Shown piece by piece: positions 32,654 through 39,523 of a stretch of 39,523 nucleotides of DNA; positions within the stretch are counted from its first letter, which is position 1; each line of letters opens with the position of its first letter. This stretch comes from Deltaproteobacteria bacterium. GTDB taxonomy: Bacteria > Desulfobacterota > Desulfobacteria > Desulfobacterales > Desulfosarcinaceae. Both the position numbers and the translations under genes were made by a program. Below the pieces are notes generated by a model. The model had not been told where the DNA came from. It ran no database searches and was given only the letters and a program-made list of their open reading frames with translations. The stretch lies in the NCBI GenBank assembly GCA_020444075.1, contig JAHLLR010000048.1, positions 1-39,523 on the forward strand, read 5' to 3'.

Positions 32654-33817
32654 ATGGCCGTCTACGTCAGACCACTATCGATGAGCGCCGACCGGGTTTC
32701 CTCCCTCCAGTCAATCTTCGATCGCCGGATCCTGCGCGGTCTTCTGGCAGAATGGGAAAACGCCTTATGGACGTTGCCCGAACCCCTTCGGCAATCCGTC
32801 AAACGACCTCTTTTTGCCATCCGGAACATGCCGAACCGGCTGGGCTGCTGGAGCCGGAACAAGCGGGAAATCACCCTTAGCCGGGAAATCATCAGCGGTC
32901 ACCGGTGGGATGACATCAAGGAGGTGCTGCTCCACGAAATGGCCCATCAGGTAGCCCACGAGGGGTTACAGGCCACCTCGGAACCCGACCATGGCGACAG
33001 TTTCCGACAGGCCTGCCGCCTGCTTCGGGCCAACCCGGCAGCCTCCGGCACCTACCGCCCCCTTCACGCGCGCCTGCGTCAGGGAGAAGCCCTCAACGAC
33101 CGGGACCGCATCGTGGTCAGGATTCACAAGCTGATGGCTCTGGCCGAAAGCAGCAACCCCAACGAAGCCAAGGCCGCCATGCTCAAGGCCTACGAGCTGA
33201 TTTCCCGCCATAACGTGGACCTGATCGCTCAGGGTGTTGATCAGGATTACCACAGCATTTTTTTAGGGGCACCCCGACTCAGGCATTTTCGCGAGGCCTA
33301 TTATCTGGCCCATCTGCTCCAGGATTTCTACTTCGTCCAGGGCGTATGGATCCAGGCATGGGTTCTGGAAAAGGGAAAGATGGGACGCGTGCTGGAGATC
33401 AGCGGCACCCGGAAAAACGTCCGGATCGCCGAATATATTCACGCGGCTATAGAAAGATATATAGACGCGGCCTGGGCAGACTATCGACGGGACAACGGTC
33501 TGAACCATTTCCGCAGAACCGACTTTGCCGTCGGCATCATCGAAGGATTCAAAGCCACCTTGCAGCAGGCATGCCCAGCAGGATCCCGGGGCGTTGACAC
33601 CCGTCTGCCCGTTCGCGTGGAGGACCATGCCTTGACCCGTTACCTGTCCCGGCGTTATCCCCATGTCCGCTCATTTTCAAGAAGAGGCCCCGGACACGAC
33701 GCCCGGGTGTTGGCGGACGGCAAGGAAAGGGGACGGAAACTGATCATCGCCAAGGGCATCACCCGCAGCGACGGGTTCAGAAATCAGGTACTGGAATACA
33801 ACCATGAACTGAAATAG
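32654..33817 (+). CDS. SprT-like metallopeptidase/DUF2786 fusion protein
   Basis: A 387-residue cytosolic protein with two recognisable parts. The N-terminal half is SprT-like: LLHEMAHQVAHEG carries the HEMAH zinc motif at 94-98, with H113 in PDHGDSF as the likely third ligand. A DUF2786 segment (about 150-192) reads VRIHKLMALAESSNPNEAKA. The rest (about 195-387) includes a basic C-terminal region with RRYPHVRSFSRRGPG and resembles the region that follows DUF2786 in other proteins. SprT-family peptidases act on DNA-protein crosslinks in some organisms, but whether this one cuts protein is unknown. The neighbours aroQ and yvcK give no clue to function. Confidence 0.72.
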   Translation: MAVYVRPLSMSADRVSSLQSIFDRRILRGLLAEWENALWTLPEPLRQSVKRPLFAIRNMPNRLGCWSRNKREITLSREIISGHRWDDIKEVLLHEMAHQVAHEGLQATSEPDHGDSFRQACRLLRANPAASGTYRPLHARLRQGEALNDRDRIVVRIHKLMALAESSNPNEAKAAMLKAYELISRHNVDLIAQGVDQDYHSIFLGAPRLRHFREAYYLAHLLQDFYFVQGVWIQAWVLEKGKMGRVLEISGTRKNVRIAEYIHAAIERYIDAAWADYRRDNGLNHFRRTDFAVGIIEGFKATLQQACPAGSRGVDTRLPVRVEDHALTRYLSRRYPHVRSFSRRGPGHDARVLADGKERGRKLIIAKGITRSDGFRNQVLEYNHELK

Positions 33818-33839
33818 GCGAATTCCGAATCAAGGGGTC

Positions 33840-34892
33840 GTGGCCTTGAGACATTGTGGGGCCAGGATGTTGATACAGGGGAAATCCGTGGAAGACAACA
33901 TAGCTAAAGCGAAAAAGAAACCGGTTCATGTGGTCACGATCGGCGGCGGCAGCGGTCAGTACGCCCTGCTGTCCGGCCTGAAGCATCTAAAAGGCATCCG
34001 CATCAGCGCCATCGTTTCCATGATGGACAGCGGGGGCAGCACCGGCCGGCTCCGCGATGAGCTGGGCACCCTGCCTCCCGGTGACATCCTCAAGTGCATC
34101 CTGGCGTTGTCTCCCCATCAGGAAACCGCCCGTTTCATCTTTCAAAAGCGGTTTACCAAAGACCGTCGTCTCAAGGGCCACAATGCCGGCAACATGCTCC
34201 TGACCATGCTCTCCCGCTATACCGGCAGCTTTCCCGCCGGCGTGCAGGCCCTGGCGGAGATTCTGGATGTCAGGGGTGAAATCCTGCCGGTCACCATCGA
34301 CCGGGCCACCCTGGTTGCGGAACTGACCGACGGCAGCCGGATTTACGGCGAAAGCGCCATCGACACCCCCCGGGGCCATCAGCGCGAAACCATCCGGGAT
34401 GTCTACCTGGTCCCCCACCACAGCGACGCCATTGCCGTTTATCCGCCGGTGCTCAAGGCCATCGCCGATGCCGACATCATCATCCTGGGACCGGGTGACC
34501 TGTTCACCAGCATCATTCCCAACCTCATCGTTCCCGGCTTGCGGGAAAAGCTCAGCGCCGTGTCCGCGCCAATTTATCATGTGGTCAACATCATGACCAA
34601 ATTCGGCGAAACCAACCACTTTCAGGCTTGCGATTTCATTTCCACGATCGAAGGCTTCACCGGCCGGAAAATCAGCGGCGCCATCGTTAACACCCGACGG
34701 CCCGAAGAACGTCTCCTGAACCTCTATCGCAAACAGAAAGCCGAATTCGTGGACGTCGGATTCCCGGACACCGGCTGTAAAGTCATTTTAGAAGATCTTC
34801 TGGAAACATCGGGAGGCATCATCCGCCACGATCCGGAAAAGCTCGCCGGGCTGATCGACCGAATCATTTCCGGCGATCCATTCCAAGGCTGA
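33840..34892 (+). CDS. yvcK: YvcK/CofD-family gluconeogenesis factor
   Basis: A protein of about 334-350 residues with the CofD-like fold. Motifs: VVTIGGGSGQYALLSGLKHL, SMMDSGGSTGRLRDELG, LPPGDILKCILAL, and the phosphate/nucleotide loops ILGPGDLFTS and HVVNIMTKFGET. YvcK binds UDP-sugars and supports growth on gluconeogenic carbon sources and cell-wall homeostasis in Bacillus and relatives. The start is uncertain: the GTG at 33840 has AAGGGG close by, whereas GTG at 33888 follows AGGGGAAATCC with better spacing and gives MEDNIAKAKKK as the beginning. The end is firm. It is the last gene of the plus-strand block and converges on ispD. Confidence 0.88.
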   Translation: MALRHCGARMLIQGKSVEDNIAKAKKKPVHVVTIGGGSGQYALLSGLKHLKGIRISAIVSMMDSGGSTGRLRDELGTLPPGDILKCILALSPHQETARFIFQKRFTKDRRLKGHNAGNMLLTMLSRYTGSFPAGVQALAEILDVRGEILPVTIDRATLVAELTDGSRIYGESAIDTPRGHQRETIRDVYLVPHHSDAIAVYPPVLKAIADADIIILGPGDLFTSIIPNLIVPGLREKLSAVSAPIYHVVNIMTKFGETNHFQACDFISTIEGFTGRKISGAIVNTRRPEERLLNLYRKQKAEFVDVGFPDTGCKVILEDLLETSGGIIRHDPEKLAGLIDRIISGDPFQG

Positions 34893-34913
34893 AGGGTTTG
34901 ACCGATCCCCTTC
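34891..34913. terminator. weak bidirectional hairpin between yvcK and ispD
   Basis: GAAGGG (34891-34896) pairs with CCCTTC (34908-34913) in the 29-base gap between two converging genes. The T-runs are short on both strands, so it may be only a modest terminator. Confidence 0.25.
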
Positions 34914-34921
34914 TTCAATGG

Positions 34922-35623
34922 CTATCCGGGGGTTTTCGCACGCCATCTGGCAAGAATGACCGTGGCTATCGATAAATCTTCCGGCGTGGTGATCTTGATG
35001 TTGTCCGGGTCACCGGCCACCACGGTCACCGTCTCTCCGGCGAATTCGGCGATGGAAGCGTCGTCGGTAGCGCTGAAGCCGCCTTGACGGGCCAACCGGT
35101 GGGCGTCCAGGATCAAGTCGAGGGAAAAGGTCTGGGGGGTCTGGGCCAGAAGGATCTGTCGCCGGTCCAGTGTTCGGATGATCCGCCCGTTTGCATCCAC
35201 CTGCTTCAAGGTGTCGGTGGCCGGTATCGCCGGAACGCACCCGCCGGAAATCTTGACGCCGTCAAGACAGGCATTCATGAGAGGAACGCCCACGAATGGC
35301 CGCACCCCGTCGTGGATCATGACGGTTCCATCGCCCCTCCCCACGGCGTTCAGCCCGTTGAATACCGAGTCCTGCCGACGACGCCCGCCGGCTATCAATT
35401 GGACATCATGATCGAGGCAAAGCGGCCCCAGAATGTCGGTCCGGCACCATTCAAGGTCATTTTCAGGCACCACGAGAACCATCCGGTCCAGATCGGAGTG
35501 CCGGTCGAAAGCCATCAGTGTATGGGCGACAATGGGCACGCCGTCCAGGTTGAGGTATTGTTTTCTCACCGGTGCCTTCATGCGGGAGCCGCTTCCTCCG
35601 GCGACAATGACGGCGCAGATCAT
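34922..35623 (-). CDS. ispD: 2-C-methyl-D-erythritol 4-phosphate cytidylyltransferase
   Basis: A 233-residue enzyme of the non-mevalonate isoprenoid pathway that makes CDP-methylerythritol from MEP and CTP. The glycine-rich CTP site is AGGSGSRMKAPVRKQYL (8-24) with conserved basic residues, followed by GGRRRQDSVFNGL, IHDGVRPFV, QTPQTF and TDDAS, all family motifs. The start ATG overlaps the TGA of the preceding HPr-domain gene (ATGA), so translation of the two is coupled. ispF is not next to it in this window. Confidence 0.96.
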   Translation of the reverse strand: MICAVIVAGGSGSRMKAPVRKQYLNLDGVPIVAHTLMAFDRHSDLDRMVLVVPENDLEWCRTDILGPLCLDHDVQLIAGGRRRQDSVFNGLNAVGRGDGTVMIHDGVRPFVGVPLMNACLDGVKISGGCVPAIPATDTLKQVDANGRIIRTLDRRQILLAQTPQTFSLDLILDAHRLARQGGFSATDDASIAEFAGETVTVVAGDPDNIKITTPEDLSIATVILARWRAKTPG

Positions 35624-36924
35624 TTGAGGTAGCTTAATTCACCGGGAAGCGGTACGCCCTTGCCCATGGTGTCTTCCCCGTAATTGACGCCGGCCAGGAT
35701 CTGGATGGCGGCCAGCGCACGGGTGTCCCCTTCGAAAGTCACCTCGGTGATCTTCTCTTTTTGAATCTTGCCGCCGGCCCACTGGATGTCCAGCACACTG
35801 CTGGCGTCAAACCGGTCTTGACCCACCACCAGTTCCACCTGCCCGCCGAAATGCTGAACGATCTTGGCCACCAGGAGACTGGGCCGGCTGTGAAATCCCA
35901 GCTTGACCGGAATTCCCACGGTAATGGTGGAGCGCTCGATGTTTTCGTTGAGAATTTCGCGCGCCAGTTTCTTGCCCGAATTGAGGTAATGGCAGGCGTA
36001 GTACAGCCCGTAGTTGATGGTCCGGTCCAGCAGGATCACCGGGTCCACCAAAGACGCCAGTTTATCCTGGACCCGCTTGTAGGTGTTCTTATAACCGGCT
36101 TCGTGAAGGTGCCGTTCGTAGAAATGAAGCAGGCGCCCCATCATCTGCAGCAAATGAAAAACAATAGAGAAATAACTTCTCAGCGACTTGAGCTTGCGGT
36201 CGCCGAACCGGAAACCACCGTGGATTACATAGGTGTCAAAGGAGGACTGAAGATTATGCACCAGCATCTCAAAACGGCGGACCTGCACCTCGTTCACCGT
36301 TTCGGGCACCAGGACGGCGATCTCGTCATTTCCATATGGCTCATAGAACCCCATCGGATCGAAGCTGGCGGCGATGGAAAGAAACTCGCTGGCAATTTTC
36401 ACGATGTTGCGCTTTTGAACATCCTTGGCATCATCGTCAATGTCGTATTTGAGCATTTCGCCGGTGGTGATGCCGGGGAAGTCCTCTGGCCCGAAAGCGT
36501 CCACGGGCATGCCTATGTTCAACCGCGAGGCCTCGTCAATGATCACGGGAGCCAGTTTCCGCAGGGCATCATTCAAGAACGTGAGCGTTTTTTCCCCTTG
36601 CTCCCGGAACACGTCGGTGTCGGGAATATCGTAGAATATCAATCGGTTTAAGATATGTTTCTGGCAGTACGCACCAAGGCTCAGGTGCCTGACGGTGGCA
36701 CACAGTTCGCGGTACAGGTACCAGTCTTCACTGTTCTTCGCTCCGTGGAAGTCGAGGAAGTCTTCAAGCACCTGAGAGGTACTGATCAGCTTGGAGTAGA
36801 GTTTTTTGGTAAATACGTGATTGGGTGTATGCCGGTTGGAGATGTAGATACAGCATTTCAGGTAATCTAATGAGAAGATTCTGACCTTTTCGGAAAAAGA
36901 GATTTCACAGTAGGGATCGTTCAC
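35620..36924 (-). CDS. large protein with C-terminal HPr phosphocarrier domain
   Basis: A 434-residue cytosolic protein. Residues 1-330 match no domain I can name; they are helical, rich in charged and aromatic residues, without membrane segments. The C-terminal domain (about 336-420) is HPr-like: GIPVKLGFHSRPSLLVAKIV has the phosphoryl-accepting histidine at H345 in F-H-S-R-P, and S376 lies exactly 31 residues on, where the regulatory Ser46 of HPr would be. HPr carries phosphate in the PTS or in regulatory PTS-Ntr branches. Canonical HPr is about 85 residues, so this is a fusion with a large unknown domain. The start is GTG, with GGAG seven bases upstream. Its end overlaps the ispD start. 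No EI or EII gene is in the window, so a regulatory role is more likely than sugar transport. Confidence 0.7.
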   Translation of the reverse strand: MNDPYCEISFSEKVRIFSLDYLKCCIYISNRHTPNHVFTKKLYSKLISTSQVLEDFLDFHGAKNSEDWYLYRELCATVRHLSLGAYCQKHILNRLIFYDIPDTDVFREQGEKTLTFLNDALRKLAPVIIDEASRLNIGMPVDAFGPEDFPGITTGEMLKYDIDDDAKDVQKRNIVKIASEFLSIAASFDPMGFYEPYGNDEIAVLVPETVNEVQVRRFEMLVHNLQSSFDTYVIHGGFRFGDRKLKSLRSYFSIVFHLLQMMGRLLHFYERHLHEAGYKNTYKRVQDKLASLVDPVILLDRTINYGLYYACHYLNSGKKLAREILNENIERSTITVGIPVKLGFHSRPSLLVAKIVQHFGGQVELVVGQDRFDASSVLDIQWAGGKIQKEKITEVTFEGDTRALAAIQILAGVNYGEDTMGKGVPLPGELSYLK

Positions 36925-37049
36925 GGCGCGCTCCGTTGGTCAATTGAGAAAGAAACAGCATCAGGTCCATCGATCCCCAAATGATATGTTCAATTTGGTT
37001 TCCCTGCTCCTGAAGCGTCTGATCCCAAAGATGCCTTATATATAGATAC

Positions 37050-37446
<397 letters not shown>

Positions 37447-37447
37447 C

Positions 37448-38167
37448 CTATCCTGGTTCCTTCCAATAGATGATTCGATGGCAGTGGGGGCAGAACCGGA
37501 GTTCATCAAACCGCTGCAGTTCATTAAACAACTGCGCCGGAATGTTCATGTGGCACCCCATGCAGATGGCCTGCTGAACCGGCACCACTGCCAGCCCGCG
37601 GACCTTTTTTTTCACATCGTCCAGAACGGTAATTAATTCGGGATCGGCCTTGGCGCTGATCTGCGCCTTTTTTTCGTTCAATGCGTCCACAGCCTGTCGT
37701 TCACGCTGCGCCTTAACCGCAAACGATTCCTTTTTTTCCTGGCAGGATTGAAGGAACCCCGCCAGTTCCGCCTCTTTTACCTTCGCCGCTGCCTCCGCGG
37801 ATTCAATGGCATCTAAAAGCTCCAGCATTCGGTCTTCGATGCCCGAATTTTTTTTGCGGGTTTCATCTATTTCTTTCAGGATGGACTGATACTCTTTATT
37901 GGTTTTAACCCCGCGAAGCTTTTCGTTGCTTTTGACGATCATGCCAGCGTTGATCTTGGATTCGGATTCAAGCTCGCGGTAGGATTTTTTCAGAGCGTCA
38001 AGGGTCTCTTTTTCGGCGGAAACCAGGGCCTTGCGCTCGGCCGCGGCCTGATCCATCGCGGTAACCTCGTCGCTCAGCGCATTGACCAGTCGATCGGCTT
38101 GAAGGATCTCCACCTCAACGCCCTGCACCTCGACGAGGATGTTAATCTGTTCCTGAATATTGCTCAT
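37448..38167 (-). CDS. coiled-coil C4-type zinc-ribbon protein
   Basis: A 239-residue cytosolic protein: a long coiled coil (about 5-185, rich in Glu, Lys, Ala and Leu) followed by a zinc ribbon with C202-M-G-C205 and C226-P-H-C229 (zf-RING_7 type). Homologues are widespread in bacteria, usually beside Nif3/DUF34 genes; nucleic-acid or protein-partner binding has been suggested, without a settled function. I start at the ATG at 38167 (MSNIQEQINI) because AAAGGCAGG precedes it; a longer frame upstream would run into the Nif3 gene. It ends just before rnpB, so the two could be transcribed together. Confidence 0.9.
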   Translation of the reverse strand: MSNIQEQINILVEVQGVEVEILQADRLVNALSDEVTAMDQAAAERKALVSAEKETLDALKKSYRELESESKINAGMIVKSNEKLRGVKTNKEYQSILKEIDETRKKNSGIEDRMLELLDAIESAEAAAKVKEAELAGFLQSCQEKKESFAVKAQRERQAVDALNEKKAQISAKADPELITVLDDVKKKVRGLAVVPVQQAICMGCHMNIPAQLFNELQRFDELRFCPHCHRIIYWKEPG

Positions 38168-38192
38168 GCCTGCCTTTCTCGTATCCCGCTTT

Positions 38193-39311
38193 TCACAGGT
38201 AATGAAATGGGTCCGTTTCCGTGTCGACGGCTTCCACGGTGGCCGATATTCCCGCGGCTGTGAGGGCATCCCGGATGAGTGCAGCCAGAACGTCGACGAC
38301 CAGGTGCTCCGAACCGAAATGTCCGACATCGATGAGCCCGATGCCTGCCTGCTCAGCATCTCTGGCCGAGTGATATCCCAGATCTCCGCTCACGTAAGCC
38401 TGTGCACCCGAAGCAACCGCTGCGCTCAGCAGGCTGGAGCCGCTTCCCGAGCACACCGCCACCGTCTCCACCATCCGCTCCCCGCTGCCGACCACCTTCA
38501 CCGTAGGGAGGTTCAATGCGGTTTTCAGTTTCACGGCGAAGGCGTCCAGCGCCAATGGGGACGCAAGCTCCCCCACCCGCCCCAATCCCGTCTGTTGATC
38601 GCGAACCGTGAGGGGGTAGACGTCATAGGCCATGGATTCATAAGGGTGCACCTTTTTTACCGCATCCACCACCGCATTCAGGTCATCGTTGGGCACGAGA
38701 ATTTCAATACGGCTTTCCTGGACTTCCGTGAGCACCCCGGTTTTTCCAATTGCCGGCGATGCATCCGCACCCGGCAAAAAGGTTCCAACACCCTCGCATC
38801 GGAAGGTACAGCATGAATAGTTGCCCATCCGGCCGGCATCCAATGCAAAAAGGGTATCGAGGATAGCTTTCACACGATTCGAAGGAACGAACACCGCCAG
38901 TTTGCACATGCCGGCATCGGCAGGCCCGGCAAGCACCCGAACCGTGCGCAACCCCATCCGGTCAACCAGGACATCATTTACGCCCCCCGGTACACTGTCC
39001 AGGTTGGTGTGGGCACTGAAAATGGCCAACCGTCGGGACAAGGCCATTTCGGCAATCCGGCCCAGTGGTGAATCGCAATCGATCTGCCGGATCGGCTTGA
39101 AAAACAGAGGATGGTGGGTAACCAATAAATCCACATCGTTTTCACAGGCCCTGGCCACCACCTCGGGAAGCGGGTCCAGGGCCGTCCACACTTTTTTTAC
39201 TGGCCAGTTCCGGTTTCCAATCTGAAGCCCGACATTGTCCCACGATTCCGCCAGACGGGGAGGCGCCAGGTGGTCGAGGATCCTGACAAATTGCGCAACG
39301 GTGGCTGTCAT
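38193..39311 (-). CDS. Nif3/DUF34 dinuclear-metal protein
   Basis: A 372-residue member of the Nif3-like family (YqfO/YbgI). Metal-site motifs are present: VTHHPLFF (H66, H67), SAHTNLD (H101, D105), and DVGHFGSEH near the C terminus. The middle insert (about 130-235, including KLAVFVPSNRVKAI and HPYESMAYDVYPL) is the PII/CutA-like domain found in longer homologues. Suggested roles include GTP cyclohydrolase I-like or metal-handling activity; none is established for this branch. I start at the ATG at 39311 because GAGG lies seven bases upstream; an ATG 24 codons earlier would add an atypical hydrophobic leader. The zinc-ribbon gene follows after 25 bases. Confidence 0.93.
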   Translation of the reverse strand: MTATVAQFVRILDHLAPPRLAESWDNVGLQIGNRNWPVKKVWTALDPLPEVVARACENDVDLLVTHHPLFFKPIRQIDCDSPLGRIAEMALSRRLAIFSAHTNLDSVPGGVNDVLVDRMGLRTVRVLAGPADAGMCKLAVFVPSNRVKAILDTLFALDAGRMGNYSCCTFRCEGVGTFLPGADASPAIGKTGVLTEVQESRIEILVPNDDLNAVVDAVKKVHPYESMAYDVYPLTVRDQQTGLGRVGELASPLALDAFAVKLKTALNLPTVKVVGSGERMVETVAVCSGSGSSLLSAAVASGAQAYVSGDLGYHSARDAEQAGIGLIDVGHFGSEHLVVDVLAALIRDALTAAGISATVEAVDTETDPFHYL

Positions 39312-39351
39312 TCGGTTTTCCTCAAACGGTGAACTTGCCGGCAAAAACCAT

Positions 39352-39398
39352 AAAAAAAGGCGCGGTAGCCGGAGTCTCACCACGCCGAATCGCCTTTT
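39352..39398 (-). terminator. candidate terminator after the tRNA gene
   Basis: On the minus strand AAAAGGCG (39398-39391) pairs with CGCCTTTT (39362-39355), with a partly paired interior, followed by seven T residues (39358-39352). It lies about 75 bases after the tRNA and before the Nif3 gene, so it should end the tRNA transcript. The large, imperfect loop lowers confidence. Confidence 0.5.
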
Positions 39399-39471
39399 CC
39401 CCTCAACGATACCGGATGTTGAGGCCTCCGGGCGTTATTGGTTTGACGAACGGCGCCGGAGTTTTTTTAAG

Positions 39472-39523
39472 TGGGCCCACCTGGGATCGAACCAGGGACC
39501 GACCGGTTATGAGCCGGTGGCTC
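39472..39523 (-). tRNA. partial tRNA with CAT anticodon (Met or Ile2)
   Basis: Only the 3' part is in the window. On the minus strand the anticodon arm reads CCGGCTCATAACCGG with anticodon CAT (39511-39509). The T-arm is CCTGG-TTCGATC-CCAGG, then acceptor strand TGGGCCC and discriminator A at 39472. The next bases are CTT, so CCA is not encoded, unlike tRNA-Leu above. CAT tRNAs can be elongator Met, initiator Met or lysidine-modified Ile. Without the 5' half I favour elongator Met or Ile2, because the anticodon stem lacks the three G-C pairs of initiator tRNA. Confidence 0.88.

Overview
The window looks like chromosomal DNA from a Gram-negative, anaerobic-type deltaproteobacterium (Desulfobacterota; a Desulfosarcina/Desulfobacteraceae relative is my best guess). 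The reasons are a complete general secretion apparatus of outer-membrane type, a kinase-less PASTA protein beside rpe, a long HPr-domain protein beside ispD, and a zinc-ribbon/Nif3 pair beside rnpB. The taxonomic call is inference; no rRNA is present.

Region 1 (1-1411) is AT-rich: a tandem PilZ protein on the minus strand, then a non-coding stretch with an inverted repeat and a short PilZ-like fragment. Region 2 (1412-8808) is a minus-strand catabolic module read from high to low coordinates: LacI-type regulator, periplasmic binding protein, ABC permease, ABC ATPase (taurine/nitrate/aliphatic-sulfonate type), extended SDR epimerase/dehydratase, LarA-like nickel-pincer racemase/epimerase and a 3-hydroxyisobutyrate-dehydrogenase-family oxidoreductase. 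Together they suggest uptake, stereo-inversion and oxidation of a hydroxy acid or sugar acid of unknown identity. Region 3 (8809-12160) is accessory ground: a long perfect hairpin, the 3' end (domains V and VI) of a group IIC-type intron, short palindromes, an EamA-type permease, a tiny acidic ORF with a strong ribosome binding site, diverged repeats and a 5'-truncated nucleotidyltransferase gene.

Region 4 (12169-34892) begins with tRNA-Leu(CAG), with its own promoter and terminator on the minus strand, then a long plus-strand block. It runs ribF, def, fmt, rsmB, then a type II secretion operon in the order gspF-G-H-I-J-K-L-M-N-C-D-E, then a YidD-like protein with a signal peptide, a TPR/membrane protein, a three-PASTA protein, rpe, aroQ, a SprT-like/DUF2786 protein and yvcK. 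Genes are nearly contiguous or overlapping, so long cotranscripts are likely. The secretin GspD carries a C-terminal SPOR domain, which is unusual. No prepilin peptidase (gspO) is in the window.

Region 5 (34922-39523) is on the minus strand: a partial tRNA with CAT anticodon at the window edge, Nif3/DUF34 protein, coiled-coil zinc-ribbon protein, RNase P RNA, a 434-residue protein ending in an HPr domain, and ispD, which overlaps it by four bases. The most unusual items are the LarA/SDR/ABC module, the SPOR-tailed secretin, the exported YidD homologue with its TPR and PASTA neighbours, and the HPr fusion protein.
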